64,000 nucleotides of DNA from Bacillus sp. RO1 (GTDB taxonomy: Bacteria > Bacillota > Bacilli > Bacillales > Bacillaceae_I), in contig NZ_JAAZWB010000084.1 of NCBI RefSeq assembly GCF_012524115.1, positions 62,001 to 126,000 of the forward strand, in the 5' to 3' direction. A program made the translations under genes and the position numbers. Shown here piece by piece: positions 15,566 through 23,950 of this stretch. The notes under the pieces were generated by a model. The model was not told where the DNA came from. It did not search any database and was given only the letters and a program-made list of their open reading frames with translations. Positions within the stretch are counted from its first letter, which is position 1, and every line of letters starts with the position of its first letter.

Positions 15566-16327
15566 TCAGATTGCTTCGTTCAGACATTGCTTTCGCAATT
15601 TATTGACTTCTATGAGTTGCTTTTCATTTAACTTAAGTGAGTTTAAAAGCACTTGTATTTTCTCTAAATCTCTCAAATGTATAAGGAGATGTACAGATTT
15701 ATGCAATATCATTAAGTTTCCGTATGAATCATCTTTGGTGAGATGGTACGGTGTCTTATGGTGGCAATGCCATTCATCGAGTCCTAATTCAACCCCTGTA
15801 ACAGCACATTTCCCATATTGTGCAATAAATCTACTAATTCGGTTATCGTTGTATTCGATGGAACGGCTCGGTATGAACTGTTTCATCACACGAGTAAGCG
15901 TTTGTTTATTGATTGCTCGCAAGTTTTTATGAATTTTGTCCCTACCTACGGTAGTGTAGTTACAAATAGTTTGAGAGAAGTTCAGATTTACCTTGCAACG
16001 TTGGGCATGAATTGGGATAAGTACCATTTCTTTTATTTTGAAGAGCTTACACTCATATCCCTTGTACCGTTTCTGTAAGGATTTTGGAAAGTCCTGAAAC
16101 GTAGCTTCTTTTCTCAATTCTTTTAAACGATTAAACAATGCTTTATGAAGACGATAGTTCAGCTCGGTTAAATCATCAGTGATGTGTGAAGCTGCTGAAT
16201 AATAATTTTGGATTCCCATTATAACTGTATTAAAGCGCCAAACATTCTCAACCGATTGGTGTTTCTGAATCTCTTTGATTGTTTGTCTTACTTTTATCTG
16301 TGCATTTTTGAGCGCATTCTTTGTCAT
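15566..16327 (-). pseudogene. Group II intron maturase/HNH C-terminal fragment
   Basis: A 253-residue remnant. It holds the thumb or maturase X region (RFNTVIMGIQNYYSAASHIT, then LHKALFNRLKELRKEA) and a C-terminal HNH endonuclease (YGKCAVTG, then WHCHHKTPYHLTKDDSYGNL). The reverse transcriptase palm with its YADD box is missing, as are intron domains I-IV. The element therefore cannot retrohome by itself. The HNH His-His and the final His motif look intact. Confidence 0.82.
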
Positions 16328-16576
16328 GTGTGAGCGAGCGACATAGAGGGTTCAGTAATCGTTTTAAACAACACTGTATAGACAAAGAATATTCCGATGT
16401 AACGGTGGGTCATTATTTCAAACAGTCAGCCAGGTTTATGGACTACCTTTCTTCTCAGAAAGTTATGGATTGTAAAGGTATTAATCTACAATACTCCTAA
16501 ATTTTCAGCAGCTTATTATTTGAATCCTACTAGTAGATTTTTTTCGTGATTACCATAAAATTCTGAATATTTAATG
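16328..16576. other. Non-coding stretch upstream of the intron fragment
   Basis: No gene or known element was recognised. The left part is presumably the broken junction where the 5' half of the intron was lost. Confidence 0.4.
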
Positions 16577-16632
16577 AAAAACTAGCAATTGTAGATTCAT
16601 TCGACAGTAAATATCTACATTTTGCTAGTTTT
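16577..16632 (-). terminator. Terminator of the zinc-binding lipoprotein gene
   Basis: AAAACTAGCAA pairs with TTGCTAGTTTT, and inside it GTAGAT pairs with ATCTAC. On the minus strand it ends in TTTTTC. It lies 115 bases after the stop at 16747. Confidence 0.7.
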
Positions 16633-16746
16633 AATTATTAAATGCATTCTCTCTCTAATTGTTATTTATATATGCTTTGATCGAAATATTTTCATAATAA
16701 CATTATTTCGGGTTTAAATATGAATTTTAAATTTGTGTACTTCTAT

Positions 16747-17697
16747 TCAATCCAAACCTTCACCTAACACCTTAATATTATTTTTCATTATTGAAAGATA
16801 ATCCTCTTTTGCTTCACGTCTGTCTTCAGAAAGTGACTCTAAATTGTGCAAGAAAAGCGGACTTGTTCCAGTTTCATTTTGGACAGTTTTGGCAACTTTA
16901 TTGTTCAAATTTTCCTCGAAGAATAAATGCGTAAGTCCTTCTTCTCCCATTAAGTTAATGATTTCAATCAACTGTTGTTGTGAAGGTTCATCACTTGGTG
17001 ATATTCCACTGATGCCTATTTGCTCAAGACCATATCTTTCTTCCCAATATCCGTAAGCAGAATGGGATACAATAAATTTCTTTTTTTCGGCACTTTTTAT
17101 CATTTCATTGAATTCTGCATCCAGCTTTTCTAAATCCCTTTTCAAAGAAATAAAGTTTGCCTCAAAAATCTCTTTTTCTTCTGGATATAATTCTACTAGT
17201 GATTTTTTGATATTGTCAGCTACTTCTATTGAACGTATAGGGTCTAGCCAAAAATGAGGGTCCACTTCACTCTTTTCATTTTCATGTTTTTTTTCATCAT
17301 CGCTATGTTGATCTTTTGCTGAGCTTTTTAATAGCGTAATATTTTCAGTTGCATTTACAATCATTACCTGCTCATCCTCTAAAGATTCAATAATAGACAT
17401 GGCAAAACCTTCTAAACCTGTACCTGAATAAATAAAGGCATCTCCTTTTGCCACTTTCACCATCTCACTAGGCGATAAATCAATGGAGTGTGCATCGGAG
17501 CCAGGAGGTACTATATTCTCAATGGAAACCAAACTGCCACCAATCCTTTTTGTAAAATACTCTAATGGATAAATTGTTGTAAATATTGTAAGTTGTTTGT
17601 ATTCCTTATCTTCATTTATTGATTGATCTGCAATACACCCACTAATTAAACTGATAATGATAAAAGATATCATCAAAAATTTTATTCTCTTATACAT
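16747..17697 (-). CDS. Zinc ABC transporter substrate-binding lipoprotein (ZnuA/AdcA-like)
   Basis: A 316-residue lipoprotein. The signal peptide ends in a lipobox LISGC (Cys21). It has the cluster A-I fold pattern: GSDAHSIDLSPSEM (first ligand), a His/Asp/Glu-rich loop (about 128-145), DPHFWLDP, FIVSHSAYGYW and FFEENLN. It delivers zinc, or possibly manganese, to an ABC importer. No ATPase or permease gene is adjacent, so it must use a transporter encoded elsewhere. A Zur-type palindrome overlaps the likely promoter, so it is expected to be induced by zinc shortage. Confidence 0.87.
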   Translation of the reverse strand: MYKRIKFLMISFIIISLISGCIADQSINEDKEYKQLTIFTTIYPLEYFTKRIGGSLVSIENIVPPGSDAHSIDLSPSEMVKVAKGDAFIYSGTGLEGFAMSIIESLEDEQVMIVNATENITLLKSSAKDQHSDDEKKHENEKSEVDPHFWLDPIRSIEVADNIKKSLVELYPEEKEIFEANFISLKRDLEKLDAEFNEMIKSAEKKKFIVSHSAYGYWEERYGLEQIGISGISPSDEPSQQQLIEIINLMGEEGLTHLFFEENLNNKVAKTVQNETGTSPLFLHNLESLSEDRREAKEDYLSIMKNNIKVLGEGLD

Positions 17698-17725
17698 GAC
17701 ATTACTCCTCTAAATGATGTATTTC

Positions 17726-17746
17726 CATAAGTAATCATTACGATTT
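17726..17746 (-). promoter_or_regulatory. Candidate Zur box
   Basis: The right half ATTACGATTT (17737-17746) matches the Bacillus Zur half-site exactly. The left half CATAAGTAAT (17726-17735), one base away, keeps the inner GTAAT. It lies 29-49 bases upstream of the znuA-like start. Confidence 0.65.
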
Positions 17747-17780
17747 ATAAATTATTTCTACTTAACCATAAACTTAATAT

Positions 17781-18515
17781 TTATATGGTCCAATAAGTTA
17801 AAGTATCCCATATCCCTAAAACAACTAAAAATGCACCGGCAACTTTTTGTATTATACTTCCCACACGTTTTCCTTTCTTCATTACCATGCCACCAGCTTC
17901 GAAAAACCATATTAGAAACATTAATATAAGTATTGGCACCGTAGTTCCTATCGCGAATACGGAAGGAAGAACCATACCATATGATTCCGTTAATGCAACC
18001 GGCATAAGGCTTAAAAAGAATAGGACGAACATGGTCGGACAAAATCCTAAGGAAAAACTGAAGCCTAACAAAAAAGATCCCCATTTTTTTGATTTAATAT
18101 TTTCACCAGCAATATTGAGTATAGGGAGGTGCCAATTCATTTTTAGATATCCTAATAAAAATAGTCCTACCGCAATCAACAGCGGTCCAGTCAATTTCCG
18201 TATCCAGGGAAAATAAAGGGTCAGTGAAGACTGAATTTCTCGACCAAATAACCAAATTAAAAGCCCAAGAGATGTAAAGGCTACAATTTTACCTAAAGTG
18301 AATAATATGACATCCCCCCAAGCCACTTGTTTATCAAGCGACTTTTTTCCAAAAAGGGTTATTGCCCCAATATTCCCAGTCAATTGGCAAGGAACCATCG
18401 ATCCCACAATACCTAACAAAAAGGCATATAAAAGTGTAACCTCTTTAAATGAAATCGCAACATTCGAAAGTGGGACTGTAATGGAGTTTGTAATCCCATT
18501 CATAATTTCGTACAT
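17781..18515 (-). CDS. DsbD/CcdA-like (TauE/SafE-annotated) six-helix membrane protein
   Basis: About 244 residues and six transmembrane helices. Two internal half-repeats carry SMVPCQLTGNIGA and FSLGFCPTMFVLFF, with one proline-cysteine or cysteine-proline each. This is the pattern of DsbD/CcdA transmembrane electron carriers and of proteins often annotated as sulfite exporters. It could pass reductant outwards or carry a metal. I place the start at MYEI (18515), because a decayed paralogue at 56571-57000 begins with MYEI after a good GGAGG site. It is located just downstream of the cupredoxin gene, with a perfect dyad between them. Confidence 0.7.
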   Translation of the reverse strand: MYEIMNGITNSITVPLSNVAISFKEVTLLYAFLLGIVGSMVPCQLTGNIGAITLFGKKSLDKQVAWGDVILFTLGKIVAFTSLGLLIWLFGREIQSSLTLYFPWIRKLTGPLLIAVGLFLLGYLKMNWHLPILNIAGENIKSKKWGSFLLGFSFSLGFCPTMFVLFFLSLMPVALTESYGMVLPSVFAIGTTVPILILMFLIWFFEAGGMVMKKGKRVGSIIQKVAGAFLVVLGIWDTLTYWTI

Positions 18516-18537
18516 TAAACCACACCATTTCATACTG

Positions 18538-18563
18538 TTTTTATCTTAATTGTAAGATAAAAA
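18538..18563. promoter_or_regulatory. Perfect 11-bp dyad upstream of the DsbD-like gene
   Basis: TTTTTATCTTA (18538-18548) and TAAGATAAAAA (18553-18563) around ATTG. It lies 23 bases upstream of the start at 18515. A T-run follows only weakly on the minus strand, so an operator is as likely as a terminator. Confidence 0.45.
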
Positions 18564-18593
18564 TGTGCAGATATTATGAAGAAACACACTTAT

Positions 18594-19493
18594 TCATTTA
18601 TTTGTAACTATTACCTTTCCTACCATCCCAGCTTTCTTATGACCTGGAACCGTGCAATAAAATTCATATTCCCCTATCTCAAGAGGGGTGAAACGAATCT
18701 CATTTTTACTATTTGCAAGAGCGTGCAGATGCAAAGGTCCCTTTAAATTATGATGACTACTTTCCATTGTTTTTACTGATAAGCCTTTTATCTCTATATC
18801 ATGTTCCACTCCATCCATGTTGTTTAATTGAAGAATGATTTCCTCTCCTACTTTTGCCACAAAAGATGCAGGTGTGTAAGCATTGTTTACCGCCTGAACA
18901 GAAACTACCTTTGGATCTTTTGTGCCAGTAGCACGATGCTGATGTCCATGATCTGCTGATGGTTTTACTGCACCATGACTTAATTGAAAACCAAGAATCA
19001 GGTATGCACTAATTCCTACCATTGAGAAAAGTGGCTTTAAATACCACGATTTATTAAACTTATTTTGATCTTGGTTAGATTGACAAAACACAAAAAACAA
19101 TAATAACGAACAAACACTTATCGTTAACAATAGGATTATCAAGAAGAATACATCCTTAGTTGAAATCATTTCTCCCAGCATAGCACCCATCATACCACCC
19201 ATTAAACCTGACATGGCTCCTTCAATAGACGTAAGTAATCCGAGTCCTACACCCGCGAGTATACCAGCAACCATACCTAAAAATAGTGCAATTATTGTGG
19301 AGCTGAATAAGTCCCCTTGGTACATTACGCCAAATGTCAATCCAACTATCAAACTTATGGTCATTGCATAAGTCATGGATAAAATCATTCCCGCCATGGA
19401 AGGCAATCGTTTCTTCAATATTCTTGAAAGTACTAGGATTATACCTATTTCCATAATCAATGTTAATAAAATATACCAATAAAATACATGCAT
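18594..19493 (-). CDS. Membrane protein with C-terminal cupredoxin domain
   Basis: About 299 residues. The N-terminal two thirds holds five or six transmembrane helices with Gly/Met-rich segments (SGLMGGMMGAMLGEM). A short His-rich linker follows (HGAVKPSADHGHQHR), then a cupredoxin domain (about 200-299). The type 1 copper ligands end CTVPGHKKAGM (Cys, His, Met), and an upstream His lies in GVEHDIEIKG. It probably binds copper on the outer face. I chose the ATG at 19493 because GGGGAGGGG precedes it; the frame extends 16 codons further without a good site. It is divergent from the Csp-like gene. Confidence 0.8.
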   Translation of the reverse strand: MHVFYWYILLTLIMEIGIILVLSRILKKRLPSMAGMILSMTYAMTISLIVGLTFGVMYQGDLFSSTIIALFLGMVAGILAGVGLGLLTSIEGAMSGLMGGMMGAMLGEMISTKDVFFLIILLLTISVCSLLLFFVFCQSNQDQNKFNKSWYLKPLFSMVGISAYLILGFQLSHGAVKPSADHGHQHRATGTKDPKVVSVQAVNNAYTPASFVAKVGEEIILQLNNMDGVEHDIEIKGLSVKTMESSHHNLKGPLHLHALANSKNEIRFTPLEIGEYEFYCTVPGHKKAGMVGKVIVTNK

Positions 19494-19659
19494 CGCGTAC
19501 CCCTCCCCTCTAACATATCTATGCAAATGATGGTGGGACATGTATGCTGTAGTTTTACAATACTGTGCAGATAATAAGGATTTTTATTTTTAAGTATTAG
19601 GAAGTTAGCTGGAGGGGTACACCATTAATGTTTAATAAATCTTGAAAGGAGTTTTTCCA

Positions 19660-19995
19660 TTGTTAATTAAAAATGAATATCAAGAATGTTTGGACGCCTG
19701 CTTGGCCTGTATGGAAGCCTGTAATTTTTGTTTTAATGCTTGTTTAAACGAGAATGATGTAAAAATGATGGCTGCCTGTATCCGACTAGATCGCTTATGT
19801 GCAGATACTTGTAGTCTTGCAGCGACAGCTATTCAATCAGATAGCCCATTCAAGGAAGAAATCTGCAGATTATGTGCCGAAATCTGTGCTGCCTGTGGAG
19901 AAGAATGTAGTAAACACACACACGAACATTGCCAAATTTGTGCGGACGCATGTTTTCGATGTGCAGAAGCTTGCAGAAGAATGATTACTGCATAA
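19660..19995 (+). CDS. Four-helix-bundle copper-binding protein (Csp-like, DUF326)
   Basis: About 111 residues with 19 or so cysteines arranged in CxxxC and CxxC spacing along four helices (CLDACLACMEACNFCFNACL, then CADTC, CRLCAEICAACGEEC and CQICADACFRCAEAC). This is the copper storage protein (Csp) pattern, in which thiolates lining the bundle hold many Cu(I) ions. It has no signal peptide, so it is cytosolic like Csp3. I place the start at a TTG eight bases after GGAG. It is divergent from the cupredoxin gene and has its own terminator. Confidence 0.85.
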   Translation: MLIKNEYQECLDACLACMEACNFCFNACLNENDVKMMAACIRLDRLCADTCSLAATAIQSDSPFKEEICRLCAEICAACGEECSKHTHEHCQICADACFRCAEACRRMITA

Positions 19996-20008
19996 TGTAC
20001 TTTTTAAG

Positions 20009-20035
20009 ACACGCCACTTATTGGCGTGTTTTTAA
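20009..20035 (+). terminator. Terminator of the Csp-like gene
   Basis: ACACGCCA (20009-20016) pairs with TGGCGTGT (20022-20029), followed by TTTTT. Confidence 0.85.
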
Positions 20036-20179
20036 TTTTGTTTTTTCCACTCACTACCCCTATAATACATACATCCAATTCAGTTAATAATGACAATTTT
20101 TTTGTTGCTTTCTGTCAATCTGCAAACTTTCTCGATAATTTCCGGATATTCTAAAACTATTACAAAGTAGGTGATGTAC

Positions 20180-21535
20180 TTGAAGTTCTCAACCAAGCTA
20201 GGGCTTTGGTTCTTCTTTTGTATTTTAATTATTGAAACTGGTTCCATGCTTTTCCTTCATCAAAATGTCGTTCAATCCCTCGTTGATAATGAATTGAAGT
20301 CATTATCGGCAAGAGGAGATAGCCATCGAGATGTTCTGGAAGAATCTTTTATCGACAATACACTTCAACATATCGTATTAATGGAATCGAAAACCGATAC
20401 GGAAGTGGTGATAACAGACCAAAGTGGAAATGTTATCGAATCTTCCATTGCCATCAATGACGAAATCACCTCCATTATTTTGCCAAGTACGCATGAAGAT
20501 ATGATCATTGAAGCAGATTGGGAGTCACAATCCTATATAGCCACTGCATCCCCATTCAGTTCGAATAGTGGGGTTAGGGGAACTGTCTTTATGCTAAAAA
20601 GCACTAACCAAATGAAAAGCTTGATTACCAACTTAAACCACCATTTCGGGATTGCTGTTATCATTATTTTATTTTTCCTGGTAATTACGAACCTCATCTT
20701 AGTGAAGCTTTTAACCAAACCCTTAGTATCCATGAAAGAAGCAACAAAGCGAATCAATGAAGGAGACTTCACGGTAACCCTTCCTGTGAAATCCAAAGAT
20801 GAAATTGGAGAGTTGGCGAAATCCATTAAAACATTGGCAAGTAACCTAAACTACTTGCAACAGGAGCGAAAAGAATTTTTGGCAAGTATATCCCATGAGC
20901 TACGGACTCCACTCACCTATATCATCGGTTATGCTGATATTGGTCAAAAGCATAATTTAACGGATACTCAAAGGAATGAATATCTGAAGATTATTCATGA
21001 AGAATCGATTCGAGTATCAAACCTACTTGAGGATTTGTTCGAATTAGCCAATATGGATCAGAATTCTTTTTCGATTGCAAAGGAAGAAATCCAACTAGGG
21101 AAATTCTTGCAGACTATTTTTGAGAAGACTTATCCCGTATTCTCCAATTCCGGCATTGGTCTAAAGTTTAACTGCAAACAGAACTGCTTCGTGAATATAG
21201 ATCCTTTGCGATTTGAACAAGTAGTACAGAATATATTGGACAATGCACTGAAGTATTCAGACAGAGGGACCACAACCATCGAATTAAGCAAAAAGGATAA
21301 TATCTGCATACTCTCCATCTCTGACGAAGGTAAAGGAATTCCTGATGATCAAATCCCATATATATTTGATCGCTTATTCCGAGTGGAAAAATCCCGATCT
21401 CGCCTTACAGGTGGAGTTGGTCTTGGGTTATCCATCGTAAAGGAAATTGTAGATGCCCATGATGGGGAGCTGAAGGTGAACAGTGAAATTGGTGTAGGTA
21501 CAACTGTATCGATTCTATTAAAGGAGGCAAAATAG
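20180..21535 (+). CDS. Membrane sensor histidine kinase
   Basis: About 451 residues. Transmembrane helices at about 8-28 and 150-172 enclose an extracytoplasmic sensor loop. A HAMP domain follows (to about 230), then the HisKA box SHELRTPLTYIIG with the phospho-His. The HATPase domain shows N (VVQNILDNALKYS), G1 (DEGKGIPDDQIPYIFDRLFR) and G2 (GGVGLGLSIVKEI) boxes. It autophosphorylates and passes phosphate to the regulator encoded one base downstream. The start is TTG after AGGTGATG; in-frame ATG and GTG codons lie just before it. The neighbours suggest a copper or redox signal (CusS/CopS-like role); this is inference. Confidence 0.88.
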   Translation: MKFSTKLGLWFFFCILIIETGSMLFLHQNVVQSLVDNELKSLSARGDSHRDVLEESFIDNTLQHIVLMESKTDTEVVITDQSGNVIESSIAINDEITSIILPSTHEDMIIEADWESQSYIATASPFSSNSGVRGTVFMLKSTNQMKSLITNLNHHFGIAVIIILFFLVITNLILVKLLTKPLVSMKEATKRINEGDFTVTLPVKSKDEIGELAKSIKTLASNLNYLQQERKEFLASISHELRTPLTYIIGYADIGQKHNLTDTQRNEYLKIIHEESIRVSNLLEDLFELANMDQNSFSIAKEEIQLGKFLQTIFEKTYPVFSNSGIGLKFNCKQNCFVNIDPLRFEQVVQNILDNALKYSDRGTTTIELSKKDNICILSISDEGKGIPDDQIPYIFDRLFRVEKSRSRLTGGVGLGLSIVKEIVDAHDGELKVNSEIGVGTTVSILLKEAK

Positions 21536-22231
21536 ATGAAACAAATACTACTGATAGATGACGAACAAAGAATGCTAGACCTTTTATCCCTCTATTTAAC
21601 CCCGCACGGGTTTACCTGCATCAAAAAGACTACTGCTTTGGAGGGGATTCTGTTTCTGAGTGATCATGAAGTGGACCTCATTATTCTTGATGTCATGATG
21701 CCAACCATGGACGGTTGGGAAGCATTAGCTGCAATCCGAGACTTTAGTAAAACACCTATAATCATGCTCACAGCTAGAAATGATGACACCGATATGATAA
21801 AGGGCTTAAAGAACGGTGCAGACGATTACATTTCCAAGCCATTTAATGAAGATGTGCTTGTAGCAAGGATTGGAGCTGTGCTCCGTCGATCGGCCACAGA
21901 AGGGCCAACGGAAAAGCCATTACACTTCAAAGGTTTATCACTTGACTCTCTTTCTTACAAATTATCATATAATGGACAGCCTATTTCCATTACACCAAAA
22001 GAATTTGCCTTACTGGAGCTATTTTTAAAGTATCCGGATAAGGTCTTTTCACGGGACCATTTACTTTCTACACTTTGGGAATTGAAAGCAGAGACGGAAA
22101 ACCGCACCATTGACTCCCATATTCGGAATCTTAGAGAAAAACTGCGACAAGTTGGTTTTAATGTGGACAGGCATTTAAAAACCATTTGGGGAGTTGGGTA
22201 TAGGTGGAATGATAAATTTGAATCGAATTAG
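21536..22231 (+). CDS. OmpR/PhoB-family response regulator
   Basis: 231 residues. The receiver domain has acidic DDE near 9-11, the phospho-acceptor Asp in LIILDVMMPTMDGWE, Thr in MLTAR and Lys in ISKPF. A winged-helix trans_reg_C domain follows (VFSRDHLLSTLWEL, then TIDSHIRNLREKLR). It binds promoters when phosphorylated by the kinase encoded directly upstream; the ATG abuts the kinase stop codon and the AAAGGAGG lies within that gene. The kinase-first order is the reverse of most Bacillus pairs. Confidence 0.93.
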   Translation: MKQILLIDDEQRMLDLLSLYLTPHGFTCIKKTTALEGILFLSDHEVDLIILDVMMPTMDGWEALAAIRDFSKTPIIMLTARNDDTDMIKGLKNGADDYISKPFNEDVLVARIGAVLRRSATEGPTEKPLHFKGLSLDSLSYKLSYNGQPISITPKEFALLELFLKYPDKVFSRDHLLSTLWELKAETENRTIDSHIRNLREKLRQVGFNVDRHLKTIWGVGYRWNDKFESN

Positions 22232-22252
22232 TAAATCCATGGAGGTTTAGAG

Positions 22253-23185
22253 ATGAACAAGATAAAGAATTTTATTATGATAACAGTTATAAGTATGCTA
22301 GTTGTTGGATGTTCAACTAAAGAGCAAAATAAAAATAATGACTACTTTATAGAGGCAAAGGAAGAAACCATAAATCATATCCACGGGATTGGTTACTTGG
22401 GTGATGAGAAAGACTTAATTCTAGCAACCCATCATGGCCTTTTACGCTTTTCTGAAGGAAAATGGTACAAGACTAGTAAAAATAATCATGATTATATGGG
22501 ATTCCAAGCAACAGATGAGCAATTTTTTTCCAGCGGCCACCCTGAGCTAGATTCCGACTTAAAAAATCCCTTAGGGCTTATTAAAAGTAGTGATCAAGGT
22601 GCTACCTTAGAAAGAATTGCTTTTTATGGGGAAATTGACTTCCACTATCTTGCGGCCGGATATAAGAGTCAAACATTGTACGTTTTTAATGAGCACGAAA
22701 ATTCCCTGAAACAAGGTCTTCATTATTCGGTAGATCAAGGGGAAACATGGGAAGCTAGTTCCATGAAAGGAATATCTGCCAATGCCATCGGAAATATAGC
22801 TGCACACCCTACTTCTTCAGAGGATGTTGCTATCTCCACCAATAAAGGATTATTTATTTCTTCTAACTTTGGTAATGAATTCAAGTTGCTAACCAGCTCA
22901 AATTCTGTGACAACAGTGGAATATCAGGAGGACAGTCTGATTTACTTTATCCTAGAAAATAATGAAACCAAATTAGTAAAGTACAATTTTAAAAATGAAA
23001 TAACTGACGAGTTGTCCCTACCTGAAGGGATTTCCAGTAAAAATCCCATTATGTTCATTGCCACTAATCCAGAGAATAGGTCAGAAATAACAGCCATCTC
23101 CTTGAATAATGACATTTATCAGTCCAACAATACTGGAGAAAGCTGGAATACATTAGTTGAAAAAGGTAACGTCTCTAATGAATAG
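22253..23185 (+). CDS. F510_1955-type lipoprotein with sialidase/sortilin-like repeats
   Basis: A 310-residue lipoprotein (lipobox MLVVGCS). It contains repeated Asp-box-like turns (SDQGATLERI, SVDQGETWEA, NTGESWNTL) that mark beta-propeller blades of the BNR/sortilin type, and HIHGIGYLG near the N-terminus. Proteins of the F510_1955 family have this layout. No catalytic activity can be assigned. It follows the two-component genes by 21 bases with a GGAGG site, and overlaps the next gene by eight bases, so it is probably in the same operon. Confidence 0.75.
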   Translation: MNKIKNFIMITVISMLVVGCSTKEQNKNNDYFIEAKEETINHIHGIGYLGDEKDLILATHHGLLRFSEGKWYKTSKNNHDYMGFQATDEQFFSSGHPELDSDLKNPLGLIKSSDQGATLERIAFYGEIDFHYLAAGYKSQTLYVFNEHENSLKQGLHYSVDQGETWEASSMKGISANAIGNIAAHPTSSEDVAISTNKGLFISSNFGNEFKLLTSSNSVTTVEYQEDSLIYFILENNETKLVKYNFKNEITDELSLPEGISSKNPIMFIATNPENRSEITAISLNNDIYQSNNTGESWNTLVEKGNVSNE

Positions 23186-23828
23186 AAGCCGTAAGCATAT
23201 TGTTATCGGAGTCTGTTCCTTTTTGCTAAGTTATCTGATCGTACAAACCAGAAATGAATGGGCTCCCCTGCATGCTTGGAACCGTGCATTCGCAGATGTA
23301 TCCTTATTCATGCTTGGACTTGTCATGGTTATAGGGCCAATCGTACGTATCCTCCCAGTCTTGAAGGGGCTGGTTGCATGGCGAAGATCGTTAGGGGTAT
23401 GGTCTGGAATTCTTGCGCTTATTCATACGATTATCATTCTAGATGGATGGGTTGAATGGGATTTTACACGATTGTTTTTCATTTTCACTCCATTTGGTCA
23501 AGAATGGGTATTGCATCCTGGTTTCGCACTCGCTAATGCAATCGGAATAATTGCGGTGCTATACTACCTTATACTAATGATTACATCGAACAATCTGAGT
23601 ATTAAAGTATTAGGTAATTCAGCCTGGAATTATTTACAGAGTAAAACAAGCACTCTTTATCTTTTGGTTTTGTTGCATACTCTTTATTTTTTGTATTTTC
23701 ACAAACCGGAAAATCCTAACTGGATGAAAGGTCCTTTTATAGCCATTATTGTTTTGATTTTCTTATTTCAAATAGCAGGATTTGCATGGACCATTCGAAA
23801 TAGAATCAAAAAAAAAGTAAACAAATAA
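23178..23828 (+). CDS. Ferric reductase-like six-helix transmembrane protein
   Basis: About 216 residues and six membrane helices. The pattern WRRSLGVWSGILALIHTIII and a later LLHTLYFLYFH resembles the haem-binding core of ferric reductase-like / MsrQ (YedZ) proteins, with the histidines in helices as haem ligands. It may move electrons across the membrane to an oxidised periplasmic-side protein or metal. It starts inside the end of the propeller lipoprotein gene, so translation is coupled. The terminator overlaps its last codons. Confidence 0.7.
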   Translation: MNRSRKHIVIGVCSFLLSYLIVQTRNEWAPLHAWNRAFADVSLFMLGLVMVIGPIVRILPVLKGLVAWRRSLGVWSGILALIHTIIILDGWVEWDFTRLFFIFTPFGQEWVLHPGFALANAIGIIAVLYYLILMITSNNLSIKVLGNSAWNYLQSKTSTLYLLVLLHTLYFLYFHKPENPNWMKGPFIAIIVLIFLFQIAGFAWTIRNRIKKKVNK

Positions 23829-23847
23829 AACTTGTTTACTTTTTTTA
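23811..23847 (+). terminator. Terminator overlapping the end of the reductase-like gene
   Basis: AAAAAAAGTAAACAA (23811-23824) pairs with TTGTTTACTTTTTTT. The stem starts inside the coding region and ends the kinase-to-reductase operon. Confidence 0.8.
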
Positions 23848-23950
23848 TTGGACTGTCACAAATTGTTACTTTTTCTAATAATGGAATTCCATAATTTCTG
23901 CAATCATTTTTGATAACATTCTCCTTGAAACTACTTAAGGAGGAATAATC

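Noticed and set aside
19541-19659. CsoR/CopY operator upstream of the Csp-like gene
   Set aside because: A GGGGTAC motif is present, but without the symmetric partner half.
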